A stretch of DNA of 64,000 nt. Origin: Rhodovulum steppense (GTDB taxonomy: Bacteria; Pseudomonadota; Alphaproteobacteria; Rhodobacterales; Rhodobacteraceae). The notes below the pieces were generated by a model. It was not told the origin of the DNA and ran no database searches. It worked only from the letters and a program-made list of their open reading frames with translations. The stretch lies in the NCBI RefSeq assembly GCF_004339675.1, contig NZ_SLVM01000008.1, positions 62,001 through 126,000 on the forward strand, in the 5' to 3' direction. Positions 29,731 to 38,327 of the stretch are shown one piece after another. The translations under genes were made by a program, and so were the position numbers. Every line of letters begins with the position of its first letter. The stretch's first letter is position 1.

Positions 29731-30612
29731 ATGATCGACAAGCTTGAAATGTTCATCGCGCTGGCGCGCGAGAAGCATTTCGGCCGGGCGGCGGAAAGCT
29801 GCGGCGTGACCCAGCCCACGCTGTCGGCCGCGATCAAGCAGCTTGAGGAACAACTGGGCGTGATGCTGGTCTGGCGCGGCTCGCGCTATGGCGGGCTGAC
29901 GCCCGAAGGCGCGCGGGTGCTTGAACGCGCGCGGACCATCGTTGCCGACACCAGGGCGCTGCGCGAGGAAATGCGCGCGGTCAAGCAGGGGCTCTCGGGC
30001 GATCTGCGCATTGCCGCGATCCCCACCGCGCTGGCCGCCGTCAGCGCCCTGACCCAGCCGCTGACCACGCGCCATCCGGGGTTGCGGCTGACGGTGCTTT
30101 CGCGCAATTCGGCCGAGATATTGCAGATGCTGGACGATCTACAGATCGACGCCGGGATCACCTATCTGGACAACGAGCCGTTGGGCCGGGTCACGACCCT
30201 GCCGCTGTATACCGAGCATTACAACCTCGTGATCCGCGCCGACGATCCGCTTGCCACGCGCCGCGCGCTGACATGGGCCGAGGCCGCGGGGCTGGCGCTG
30301 TGCCTGCTGACGCCCGACATGCAGAACCGCCGGATCGTCGACCGCCACATGGCCGAGGCAGGGGTCGCCCTGCGGCCGCGGCTCGAGTCGAACTCGATCA
30401 TCACGCTGATCGCCCATGTCCAGTCGGGCGGCTGGGCGACGATCCTGCCCCGGCGCAGCGTCGCGCCCTTTCTGGATGGCGGCGGGCTGGTCGCGCTGCC
30501 GCTGACCGAGCCCGAGGCCGAGCATCAGGTGGGCCTTGTCGCGCCGCATCGCGAACCCCACACGCCGGTTCTGGCTGCCCTGCTTGATGCCGCGCGACGG
30601 GCACAGTTCTGA
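29731..30612 (+). CDS. fdsR: LysR-family regulator of formate dehydrogenase (FdsR-like)
   Basis: A 293-residue LysR-type transcription factor. The N-terminal winged helix-turn-helix is clear (AREKHFGRAAESCGVTQPTLSAAIKQLEE), followed by a substrate-binding domain (IAAIPTALAAV, LQIDAGITYLD). It lies between moaA and fdsG on the same strand. Regulators in this position control fds operons in other proteobacteria, so control by formate is likely but inferred. Its probable operator starts within its own stop codon. Confidence 0.85.
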   Translation: MIDKLEMFIALAREKHFGRAAESCGVTQPTLSAAIKQLEEQLGVMLVWRGSRYGGLTPEGARVLERARTIVADTRALREEMRAVKQGLSGDLRIAAIPTALAAVSALTQPLTTRHPGLRLTVLSRNSAEILQMLDDLQIDAGITYLDNEPLGRVTTLPLYTEHYNLVIRADDPLATRRALTWAEAAGLALCLLTPDMQNRRIVDRHMAEAGVALRPRLESNSIITLIAHVQSGGWATILPRRSVAPFLDGGGLVALPLTEPEAEHQVGLVAPHREPHTPVLAALLDAARRAQF

Positions 30613-30627
30613 TAGAAAAATCCTATC
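30611..30627. promoter_or_regulatory. LysR-type operator upstream of fdsG
   Basis: GATAG-AAAAATC-CTATC, a perfect dyad holding the LysR T-N11-A core (ATAG-N7-CTAT). It overlaps the fdsR stop and lies about 75 bp before fdsG. This is the expected position for FdsR. Confidence 0.65.
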
Positions 30628-30701
30628 GACCGACGAATACCCGGCATTGATCCGCCGCACTCCGCTTTGGCACACTATCGCATGCGAAGAGGAGAGCGCG
30701 A

Positions 30702-31175
30702 ATGACCCGGGAGGAGACCCCCAACGCCCAGCGGGCGCGCGAGATCGCGGCCGCCCATGCCGGGATGGACGGACCGCTCTTGCCGGTGCTGCATGCCGTG
30801 CAGCATGTGCTGGGCCACATCCCGCGCGAGACGCTGGTCCCGATGGCCGAGGAACTGGACCTGAGCGTGGCCGAGATCCACGGGGTCATCAGCTTCTACC
30901 CCGATTTCCGCACCGAGCCGGGCGGGCGGCGCATGCTCAAGGTCTGCCGCGCCGAAGCCTGTCAGGCGATGGGTGCCGATCGGCTGGGCGAGGACCTGCG
31001 CACACGGCTGGGCGTCGACTGGCATGGCACCACGGCCGATGGCGCCGTGACGCTGGAGCCGGTCTACTGCCTTGGTCTGTGCGCCTGTGGCCCTGCCGCG
31101 CTGGTCGATGAAACGCCCGTGGCCCTCGCGACGGCCGAGCGGCTGGAGCGGATGGCCCGCGAGGTGGTTGGATGA
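30702..31175 (+). CDS. fdsG: FdsG, NAD-dependent formate dehydrogenase gamma subunit
   Basis: NuoE-like subunit of the soluble, molybdenum, NAD-linked formate dehydrogenase. The 157-residue product has the [2Fe-2S] thioredoxin-like cysteines Cys82, Cys87, Cys123 and Cys127 (CRAEAC and CLGLCACG). A GAGGAG ribosome site precedes the ATG. It overlaps fdsB by 4 bp, showing coupled translation of the gamma and beta subunits. Confidence 0.95.
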   Translation: MTREETPNAQRAREIAAAHAGMDGPLLPVLHAVQHVLGHIPRETLVPMAEELDLSVAEIHGVISFYPDFRTEPGGRRMLKVCRAEACQAMGADRLGEDLRTRLGVDWHGTTADGAVTLEPVYCLGLCACGPAALVDETPVALATAERLERMAREVVG

Positions 31176-32686
31176 GCCTTACGCTATACCTGCCGCAGGA
31201 CGCCGCCGCGCTGGCCCTTGGCGCCGACGCGGTCGCCGCGGCGCTGTCGGCGGAGGCGGCGGCGCGCGGGATCGAGGTGCGGCTGGTCCGCACCGGATCG
31301 CGCGGGATGGTCTGGCTGGAACCGCTGCTCGAGATCGAGCGCGACGGCGTGCGCCACGGTTTCGGCCCGCTTGAGGCTTCGGACACCGGGGCGCTTTTCG
31401 AAAGCGATTTCAGCGATCACCCCAAGGCACTCGGCCCGGTCGAGGCGATCCCGTTCCTTGCCCGCCAGACGCGGCTGACCTTTGCCCGTTGCGGCGTGAT
31501 CGACCCGCTGGATCTCGACGCCTACCGGAGCCATGGGGGGCTCAAGGGGCTGGCGCGCGCGCGGACCATGGCGCCTGCCGAGATCGTGGCCGAAGTCATC
31601 GAGTCCGGCCTGCGCGGCCGGGGCGGCGCGGGGTTCCCGACGGGGATCAAGTGGAAGACGGTTCTGGAGGCCGAGGGCGCGCAGAAATACATCGTCTGCA
31701 ATGCCGACGAGGGCGACAGCGGCACCTTCGCCGACCGGATGCTGATGGAGGGCGATCCGTTCTGCCTGATCGAGGGCATGTCAATTGCCGGTCTGGCGGT
31801 CGGCGCAAGCCGCGGCTATGTCTATTGCCGCTCGGAATATCCCCATGCAATCCGGACGTTCGGCGCCGCACTTGAAGTTGCACACGGGGCCGGACTGCTG
31901 GGCGATGGCTTCGATATCGAGCTGCGCGTCGGCGCGGGATCCTATGTCTGCGGCGAGGAAACCGCGCTCTTGAACTCGATGGAGGGCAAGCGCGGCACGG
32001 TGCGGGCGAAACCGCCCCTGCCCGCCCACAAGGGCTTCATGGGCCGCCCCACGGTGATCAACAACGTGATCTCGCTGGCCTCGGTGCCGGTGATCCTCGC
32101 CGAGGGGGCCGCGTATTACAAATCCTTCGGCCTCGGCCGCTCGCTGGGAACGGTGCCCTTGCAGATCGCGGGCAACGTAAAACATGGCGGGCTGTTCGAG
32201 GCAGCCTTCGGCATGACCATCCGCGAACTGATCGAGGATATCTGCGGCGGCACCTCCAGCGGTCGCTCGGTCAAGGCGGTGCAGATCGGCGGCCCGCTGG
32301 GGGCCTATTTCCCGGCGCATATGTTCGATACCGCCCTAGGCTACGAGGAATGCGACGCTGCCGGGGGCCTGATCGGCCATGCCGGGATCGTGGTCTTCGA
32401 CGACACGTCAGACATGGGCGCGATGGCGCGCTTCGCGATGGAATTCTGCGCGGTCGAAAGCTGCGGCACCTGCACGCCCTGCCGGATCGGCGCAGTGCGC
32501 GGCGTCGAGGTCATCGACCGGATCCGCGCGGGCGACCCGGCGGCGCCCGCGATCCTGGCGGATCTCTGCGAAACCATGCGCGAGGGCTCGCTCTGCGCGC
32601 TGGGGGGCTTCACGCCCTACCCCGTCGAAAGCGCGCTGAAATACTTCCCCGAGGATTTCATCCCCCAGAAAGAGGCCGCGGAATGA
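31172..32686 (+). CDS. fdsB: FdsB, NAD-dependent formate dehydrogenase beta subunit
   Basis: NuoF-like subunit of 504 residues carrying FMN, the NAD+ site and a [4Fe-4S] cluster. Visible are an N-terminal thioredoxin-like domain, the NADH/FMN motif RGRGGAGFPTGIKWK, NADEGDSGTFADR, GAGSYVCGEETALLNS, and the cluster motif ESCGTCTPCRIG near the C-terminus. It transfers electrons from FdsA to NAD+. The last bases overlap the fdsA ATG (ATGA). Confidence 0.96.
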   Translation: MSLTLYLPQDAAALALGADAVAAALSAEAAARGIEVRLVRTGSRGMVWLEPLLEIERDGVRHGFGPLEASDTGALFESDFSDHPKALGPVEAIPFLARQTRLTFARCGVIDPLDLDAYRSHGGLKGLARARTMAPAEIVAEVIESGLRGRGGAGFPTGIKWKTVLEAEGAQKYIVCNADEGDSGTFADRMLMEGDPFCLIEGMSIAGLAVGASRGYVYCRSEYPHAIRTFGAALEVAHGAGLLGDGFDIELRVGAGSYVCGEETALLNSMEGKRGTVRAKPPLPAHKGFMGRPTVINNVISLASVPVILAEGAAYYKSFGLGRSLGTVPLQIAGNVKHGGLFEAAFGMTIRELIEDICGGTSSGRSVKAVQIGGPLGAYFPAHMFDTALGYEECDAAGGLIGHAGIVVFDDTSDMGAMARFAMEFCAVESCGTCTPCRIGAVRGVEVIDRIRAGDPAAPAILADLCETMREGSLCALGGFTPYPVESALKYFPEDFIPQKEAAE

Positions 32687-35553
32687 AGGACTTCATCCTC
32701 CCCGACGCCGATTTCGGCACCCCCGCGCGCCGGTCCGACAAGACCGTGACGCTGAGCATCGACGGTTTCGAGGTGACGGTGCCCGAGGGCACCTCGGTCA
32801 TGCGCGCCGCCGCCGAACTGGGCATCGAGATCCCCAAGCTCTGCGCCACCGACAGCGTGGAACCCATCGGGTCCTGCCGGCTGTGCCTGGTGGAGATCGA
32901 GGGTCGGCGCGGCACGCCCGCCTCCTGCACCACGCCCGTTGCGCCGGGCATGAAGGTCCACACCCAGACGCCCAAGGTCGCGAAACTGCGCCGCGGCGTG
33001 ATGGAGCTTTACATCTCGGATCACCCGCTCGACTGCCTGACCTGTGCGGCGAATGGCGATTGCCAGTTACAGGACATGGCGGGCGCTGTGGGCCTGCGCG
33101 ACGTCCGTTACAAGGCGGGCGCCAACCATTTCGAGACGCGCCAGAACGGCGAGGCAAACCCGCGCTACGCGCCCAAGGACCAGTCCAACCCCTATTTCAC
33201 CTATGACCCCGCGAAATGCATCGCCTGCTACCGCTGCGTGCGCGCCTGCGAAGAGGTGCAGGGCACCTTTGCCCTGACCGTCGAAGGCCGCGGGTTCGAG
33301 GCGCGGATCTCGGCGGGCGGCAGCGATTTCCTGTCCTCGAATTGCGTCAGTTGCGGCGCCTGCGTGCAGGCCTGCCCGACCGCGACCTTGCAGGAGAAAT
33401 CCGTCATCGAGATGGGCACGCCCGACCGCGCGGTGGTCACGACCTGCGCCTATTGCGGCGTCGGCTGCAATTTCCGCGCCGAGATGAAGGGCGATCAGGT
33501 CGTGCGCATGGTGCCCGCCAAGGACGGCAAGGCGAACCGCGGGCATAGCTGCGTCAAGGGCCGCTTCGCCTATGGCTATGCGACGCACCCGGACCGGATC
33601 CTCACCCCGATGATCCGCGACTCGATCGACGAGCCATGGCGCGAGGTAAGCTGGCAGGACGCCCTTGCCTTCTCCGCGCAGAAATTCCGCGCGATCCAGC
33701 AGCAACACGGGATCGGCGCCATCGGCGGCATCACCTCGTCGCGCTGCACGAACGAGGAAACCTTCCTCGTGCAGAAACTGATCCGGCAGGTCTTTGGCAA
33801 CAACAACGTCGATACCTGCGCGCGGGTCTGCCACTCGCCCACGGGCTATGGGCTCAAGACGACGCTTGGCACCTCGGCGGGGACGCAGGATTTCGACAGC
33901 GTCGAACAGGCCGATGTGGTGCTGGTGATCGGCGCGAACCCGACCGACGGGCACCCGGTCTTTGCAAGTCGTCTCAAGAAACGGCTGCGGCAGGGCGCGC
34001 AGCTGATCGTGGCCGATCCGCGCCGGATCGACCTCGTGCGCGGGCCGCATGTCCGTGCCGCCCATCACCTTCCGCTGCGGCCGGGCACCAATGTCGTGCT
34101 GCTGACCGCCATGGCCCATGTCATCGTGACCGAGGGGCTGACCGACGAGGCCTTCATCCGTGAACGCTGCGAGCTGGACGCCTATCAGGACTGGGCAGGC
34201 TTCGTCGCCGAGGACCGCCACAGCCCCGAGGCGACCGAACAGCTGACCGGCGTGCCCGCCGCCGAGCTGCGCGCCGCCGCCCGGCTTTATGCCACGGGCG
34301 GCAATGCGGCGATCTATTACGGGCTGGGCGTGACCGAACATTCCCAGGGCTCGACCACCGTGATGGCGATTGCCAACCTTGCGATGGCGACCGGCAATAT
34401 CGGCCGCCCCGGCGTCGGCGTGAACCCGCTGAGGGGCCAGAACAACGTGCAGGGGTCCTGCGACATGGGGTCGTTCCCGCATGAATTGCCGGGCTACCGC
34501 CATGTCCATGACGCGGACGCGCGCGGGATGTACGAAAGGCTCTGGAACGTCACGATCTCGGACGAGCCGGGGCTGAGGATCCCCAACATGCTGGATGCGG
34601 CCGTGGGGGGCAGCTTCAAGGGCATCTACATCCAGGGCGAGGACATCCTGCAATCGGACCCGGACACGAAGCATGTGGCCTCGGGGCTGGCGGCGATGGA
34701 CTGCGTGGTGGTCCATGACCTGTTCCTGAACGAGACCGCGAATTACGCGCATGTCTTCCTGCCCGGCTCGACCTTCCTGGAAAAGGACGGGACCTTCACC
34801 AATGCCGAACGCCGGATCAACCGCGTCCGCCGGGTGATGGCGCCCCTGAACGGGCTGGCCGACTGGGAGGTGACGCAGGCGCTGGCCAACGCCATGGGCG
34901 CGGGCTGGGCCTATGCCCACCCCGCCGAGATCATGGCCGAGATCGCCGCGACCACGCCCAGCTTCGCGGGGGTATCCTACGACCTGCTGGAACGCGAGGG
35001 CTCGGTGCAATGGCCCTGCAACGCGGCGGCGCCGCTTGGCACCCCGATCATGCATGAGGGCGGGTTCGTCCGGGGCAAGGGGCTGTTCGTCGTCACGGAC
35101 TATGTGCCGACCGACGAGCGCACCGGGCCGCGCTATCCGCTGCTGCTGACCACGGGGCGGATCCTGTCGCAATACAATGTCGGCGCCCAGACGCGGCGGA
35201 CGGCGAACACCATCTGGCACGAGGCGGACGTTCTGGAAATCCACCCCCACGATGCCGAAACCCGCGGCATCAAGGAGGGCGACTGGGTGCGGCTGGCCTC
35301 GCGCTCGGGCGAGACGACGCTGAGGGCGACGCTGTCCGACCGCGTCAGCCCGGGCGTGGTCTATACCACCTTCCACCACCCCGAGACGCAGGCCAATGTC
35401 GTCACCTCGGACTATTCCGACTGGGCCACGAACTGCCCGGAATACAAGGTGACGGCGGTGCAGGTGGCGCAGACCAACGGCCCCTCGGACTGGCAGCAGA
35501 CCTATGCCGAGCGCGCCCGCGCCGCCCGGCGCATCCTTCCGGCAGCGGAATGA
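32683..35553 (+). CDS. fdsA: FdsA, NAD-dependent formate dehydrogenase alpha subunit
   Basis: Catalytic subunit, 956 residues. It has an N-terminal NuoG-like part with a [2Fe-2S] domain (CRLC), a His/Cys cluster region, and 4Fe-4S ferredoxin motifs (CIACYRCVRAC, CVSCGACVQAC). The molybdopterin-bis(MGD) domain begins at CAYCGVGCNF. The active-site Mo ligand is an ordinary Cys near residue 383 (RVCHSPTGYG), with the neighbouring His typical of formate dehydrogenases, not selenocysteine. The ATG at 32683 overlaps the fdsB stop. Confidence 0.96.
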   Translation: MKDFILPDADFGTPARRSDKTVTLSIDGFEVTVPEGTSVMRAAAELGIEIPKLCATDSVEPIGSCRLCLVEIEGRRGTPASCTTPVAPGMKVHTQTPKVAKLRRGVMELYISDHPLDCLTCAANGDCQLQDMAGAVGLRDVRYKAGANHFETRQNGEANPRYAPKDQSNPYFTYDPAKCIACYRCVRACEEVQGTFALTVEGRGFEARISAGGSDFLSSNCVSCGACVQACPTATLQEKSVIEMGTPDRAVVTTCAYCGVGCNFRAEMKGDQVVRMVPAKDGKANRGHSCVKGRFAYGYATHPDRILTPMIRDSIDEPWREVSWQDALAFSAQKFRAIQQQHGIGAIGGITSSRCTNEETFLVQKLIRQVFGNNNVDTCARVCHSPTGYGLKTTLGTSAGTQDFDSVEQADVVLVIGANPTDGHPVFASRLKKRLRQGAQLIVADPRRIDLVRGPHVRAAHHLPLRPGTNVVLLTAMAHVIVTEGLTDEAFIRERCELDAYQDWAGFVAEDRHSPEATEQLTGVPAAELRAAARLYATGGNAAIYYGLGVTEHSQGSTTVMAIANLAMATGNIGRPGVGVNPLRGQNNVQGSCDMGSFPHELPGYRHVHDADARGMYERLWNVTISDEPGLRIPNMLDAAVGGSFKGIYIQGEDILQSDPDTKHVASGLAAMDCVVVHDLFLNETANYAHVFLPGSTFLEKDGTFTNAERRINRVRRVMAPLNGLADWEVTQALANAMGAGWAYAHPAEIMAEIAATTPSFAGVSYDLLEREGSVQWPCNAAAPLGTPIMHEGGFVRGKGLFVVTDYVPTDERTGPRYPLLLTTGRILSQYNVGAQTRRTANTIWHEADVLEIHPHDAETRGIKEGDWVRLASRSGETTLRATLSDRVSPGVVYTTFHHPETQANVVTSDYSDWATNCPEYKVTAVQVAQTNGPSDWQQTYAERARAARRILPAAE

Positions 35554-36371
35554 GCGGGGGCGCCACCAGAACCACGGCGCTGGCCGTGGGTCCCGCGGGC
35601 GCCGAACGGGCGGGCCGCAGCCTTGCCCGCGAGGTGCCGGTGGCGCTGTCCTTTGACGGGACCACTCATGCGGTGATGCTGGCCAGCCCCGGGGATCTGG
35701 AGGATTTCGCACTGGGCTTTTCGCTGTCCGAGGGCATCGTCACAGCACCCGGCCAGATCGAGCGGATCGAGTGGGTGGATCACCCCGAGGGGATCGAGCT
35801 GCGCATCTGGCTGGCCGTGGGGCTGGGCGCGCGGCTGCTGGAGCGACGGCGCGCGATGGCGGGGCCGGTGGGCTGCGGATTGTGCGGCATCGACAGCCTG
35901 AAAGAGGCCACCCGCCCCCTGCCCACGTTGCCGCCCGGCGGGGTGCGGCTGGCCGAGGGCGACATCGCCCGGGCGATCACCGCGCTGGCGCTGGCCCAGC
36001 CGCTGCATGCCGAAACGCGGGCGATGCATGCCGCGGGGTTCTGGACGCCCGGCGAAGGGCTGGTCTTCGCGCGCGAGGATGTGGGGCGGCACAACGCGCT
36101 CGACAAGCTTCTCGGCGCGCTGGCGCGGGCCGGGCGGGATGCCTCGGGCGGCGCGATCGTGATGACCTCGCGCGTTTCGATCGAACTAGTCCAGAAGGCG
36201 GTTCTGGCCCGCGCCCCCATCCTGATCGCCGTTTCCGCCCCCACCGACCGCGCCGCCGCGGCGGCCGAGGCGGCGGGGCTGACCCTGATCGCGCGCGCCC
36301 GTGGCGCGGGCTTCGACATCCACACCCATCCCGACCGGATCGCATTGACAGAGGTTCCCCATGACGCCTGA
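35550..36371 (+). CDS. fdsC: FdhD/FdsC, formate dehydrogenase sulfur-transfer chaperone
   Basis: FdhD-family protein that binds bis-MGD and passes sulfur from a cysteine desulfurase to the formate dehydrogenase Mo centre. The 273-residue product carries the sulfur-binding loop CGLCG (about residues 109-113) and the family segments EDFALGFSLSEGI, AREDVGRHNALDKLLG and VMTSRVSIELVQKA. It overlaps fdsA by 4 bp and fdsD by 11 bp. In fds operons this gene is called fdsC. Confidence 0.94.
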   Translation: MSGGATRTTALAVGPAGAERAGRSLAREVPVALSFDGTTHAVMLASPGDLEDFALGFSLSEGIVTAPGQIERIEWVDHPEGIELRIWLAVGLGARLLERRRAMAGPVGCGLCGIDSLKEATRPLPTLPPGGVRLAEGDIARAITALALAQPLHAETRAMHAAGFWTPGEGLVFAREDVGRHNALDKLLGALARAGRDASGGAIVMTSRVSIELVQKAVLARAPILIAVSAPTDRAAAAAEAAGLTLIARARGAGFDIHTHPDRIALTEVPHDA

Positions 36372-36582
36372 GAAACTGATCTACATGGCCAACCAGATCG
36401 CCACCGCCTTTGCCCGGCGGCCCGAAGACGAGGCGGTGGCCGCCATCGCCGAACATATCGACGCCTTCTGGGGGCCGGGGATGCGGGCGCAACTGCTGGC
36501 GCTGGCCGAAGCCGGTGCGCCGGATATCTCGCCGCGGGTGCTGCGCGCGGCCGAACGGATTCGCCGGCCCCAGGCGGCGTAG
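36361..36582 (+). CDS. fdsD: FdsD, formate dehydrogenase delta subunit
   Basis: The small delta subunit (73 residues) of fds-type formate dehydrogenases. It has a helical sequence with the family motif KLIYMANQIATAF, then AIAEHIDAFWGPGMRAQL. It is needed for full activity in characterised enzymes, though its exact role is unclear. It starts within the 3' end of fdsC and is followed at once by a terminator. Confidence 0.92.
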   Translation: MTPEKLIYMANQIATAFARRPEDEAVAAIAEHIDAFWGPGMRAQLLALAEAGAPDISPRVLRAAERIRRPQAA

Positions 36583-36615
36583 CCGGCCCGTTCCGGGCCG
36601 GTTCGGGTATTTTTT
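36583..36615 (+). terminator. Rho-independent terminator of the fds operon
   Basis: CCGGCCCG-TTC-CGGGCCGG (8-bp perfect stem, 3-base loop) begins just after the fdsD stop and is followed by TTCGGGTATTTTTT. It separates fds from the convergent tonB operon. Confidence 0.88.
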
Positions 36616-36646
36616 CCAAGAAGAAACAGCGGACGCGCTGCGGGGA

Positions 36647-37564
36647 TCAGCGTCTTCCGTCGAATTTGAGCGGCAGGGTAAAGCTGTAGCTGGCGCGGTC
36701 CAGCCCCCTTGGCGCGGCGGGAAACGGCCCGGCCCGGCGGACAGCAGCCAGCGCCGCGCGGTCCAGCGCGGGATCGCCCGCGCTTTGCACCAGCCGCGCC
36801 GAGACCAGCGCGCCCTCGCGCGTCACCACCAGCTCGACCAGCGCCCGGCCGGTCGCGCGGGTCTCGCGCGGGTAGCGATGGACCCGGCTGACCCGGGCAA
36901 GGATCCGCCCGCCCCATTCGGCATGCAGCGCGCGGGCAGCGGCCTCTGACAGGGCGGGCGCGGCGCGGGCAGGCGCGCCGGCCTGCGGCACGCGCTCGGT
37001 GCCCCGGGCGGTCTGGGCCGGGGCGGGCGGCGGTGCCGCGTCGGGACGGCGTTCGGGGCGCGGGGCGGCCATTGGCGGCTCGACCGAAGGCGCATCCGGC
37101 GCGCGCAGCCCCTCGGGACGCGGGGGCATGTCGGGCGGCAGCGGTGCGTCATCGGCCCGGCCCGGTGCGGGCGGGACGGCCAGGATGGCCGTCTCGGCCG
37201 GGGGCGGCGCGATTGCGGGCGGCGGGGAAAGCGCGGCGGGTGCGGCATCCGCGCCGGGGGCCTCGGGAGACGGCAGGGCGACGGGCGGGGCCGGGCTGGC
37301 CTCGGGGTCGGGGCTGCGCGGCGCGGTGACATGCGTCGGGGCGACGGGCTCGGGCGCGGCGGTCTGGACCTCGGGCGGCGCGGTCCATTCCTCGGCGAGG
37401 CGCGACAGCGCGGGCGGGGCGGCCGCCAGCGTTACCAGCGCGGTGTCGCCCTCGCCACCCCCGCCCCCGGGCGCGCCTTGCGGCCCGGCGGCAAGGCCGA
37501 ACGCCGCCACATGCAGCCCCGCGGCCAGCGGCAGGAAGACCGACAACTCGGCCAGCCGTCTCAT
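36647..37564 (-). CDS. tonB: TonB-family energy transducer
   Basis: TonB-like protein of 305 residues. It has one N-terminal membrane segment (about residues 7-26), a long Pro/Ala-rich periplasmic region (about 50-210), and a C-terminal TonB domain (GGRILARVSRVHRYPRETRA, GRALVELVVTREGALVSARL, then a final beta strand). It links an ExbB-ExbD motor to outer-membrane receptors. It is last in the riboswitch-controlled operon and overlaps the second exbD by 4 bp. No receptor (btuB) is in the window. Confidence 0.88.
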   Translation of the reverse strand: MRRLAELSVFLPLAAGLHVAAFGLAAGPQGAPGGGGGEGDTALVTLAAAPPALSRLAEEWTAPPEVQTAAPEPVAPTHVTAPRSPDPEASPAPPVALPSPEAPGADAAPAALSPPPAIAPPPAETAILAVPPAPGRADDAPLPPDMPPRPEGLRAPDAPSVEPPMAAPRPERRPDAAPPPAPAQTARGTERVPQAGAPARAAPALSEAAARALHAEWGGRILARVSRVHRYPRETRATGRALVELVVTREGALVSARLVQSAGDPALDRAALAAVRRAGPFPAAPRGLDRASYSFTLPLKFDGRR

Positions 37565-37941
37565 CGCGGCACCGTTTGCAGGCGCAGCGCGCCCTGCCCC
37601 TCGGCCGCAAGCCGCGCCGCCAGCCTTGCCAGCGCCGCGGCCTCGACGCCTGCATCGGCGCGGATCACCAGCGGCAGGGCCGGGTCACGGGCGGCAAGCG
37701 CGGCAAAGACCGCCTCGCCCCGCGCCGGGCCATAGGCCAGCGCCCCGTCGGCGGACAGGTAAAGCGTGTCGCCCGCAAGCGGATCCTGCGCCGCAGCGCG
37801 GGGCGGCGCGGTTTCAAAGGGTTCGGGGGGCGCGATCCGGGCGCTCATCAGGAAGAAGATCAGCAGCAGGAAGACCACGTTGATCATCGGGACGATGCTT
37901 TCGGCCCTGGCGCGCGGAGCGGGAGTGTCGAAGTCGAACAT
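37561..37941 (-). CDS. ExbD-like protein with Asn replacing the membrane Asp
   Basis: A 126-residue ExbD/TolR-family protein: a short cytoplasmic N-terminus, a single membrane segment beginning VPMINVVFLLLIFF, and a periplasmic domain. The conserved proton-pathway Asp is Asn21 here (codon AAC), where the first ExbD of the operon has Asp20. In Escherichia coli ExbD the corresponding Asp25 is essential. The protein may be a structural partner in a mixed ExbD pair, or it may be inactive. It begins 5 bp after the first exbD. Confidence 0.85.
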   Translation of the reverse strand: MFDFDTPAPRARAESIVPMINVVFLLLIFFLMSARIAPPEPFETAPPRAAAQDPLAGDTLYLSADGALAYGPARGEAVFAALAARDPALPLVIRADAGVEAAALARLAARLAAEGQGALRLQTVPR

Positions 37942-37946
37942 CGCCC

Positions 37947-38327
37947 CTACTCCACCAGCACCAGACCGGAGAAGCCCGCGCCCGCCAGCTCCTCCATCGC
38001 ATCGACAAGGGCCTGAAGGGCAACCCCGTCGCGCGGGCGGATCAGCACCGGATCGGCGGGGCTGCCGGTCAGCCGACCCAGCGCCGCGGCCAGGGCGGGC
38101 AGGTCCATCGCGACACCGTTCAGCCGCAGCCCGCCGGGCGCCACCTCGACCAGCCGGGGCGGGCCCTGCCATTCGGTCGGGGCAGCGGTGGCCGGGATCA
38201 GCTCCAGCCCCGAAAACGGGCCGAAGCGGGCGGCGATCATGAAGAACACCAGCAACAGGAAGACCACGTCGATCATCGGCGTCAGGCTGGGGCGGCGGAT
38301 GCGACGGGGCGTGCCGAAGGCGAACAT
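37947..38327 (-). CDS. exbD: ExbD, proton-motive-force transducer subunit
   Basis: ExbD/TolR family, 126 residues. The membrane segment begins TPMIDVVFLLLVFFMIAAR with the essential Asp at position 20, and a periplasmic domain follows. With ExbB it converts the proton gradient into movement of TonB. Its ATG shares one base with the exbB stop (TGATG), so translation is coupled. Confidence 0.92.
   Translation of the reverse strand: MFAFGTPRRIRRPSLTPMIDVVFLLLVFFMIAARFGPFSGLELIPATAAPTEWQGPPRLVEVAPGGLRLNGVAMDLPALAAALGRLTGSPADPVLIRPRDGVALQALVDAMEELAGAGFSGLVLVE

Noticed and set aside
30668-30682. Sigma-54-like TGGCAC upstream of fdsG
   Set aside because: The sequence after N5 is CGCA, placing GC one base too close to the -24 GG. 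Sigma-54 spacing is strict, and a LysR regulator controls this operon.
32683-35553. Possible selenocysteine formate dehydrogenase
   Set aside because: The active-site position has an ordinary Cys codon and the frame has no internal TGA.
33067-35712. An 881-codon open frame on the - strand opposite fdsA
   Set aside because: Antisense shadow of fdsA with the same His/Arg/Gly-rich composition and no recognisable domain.
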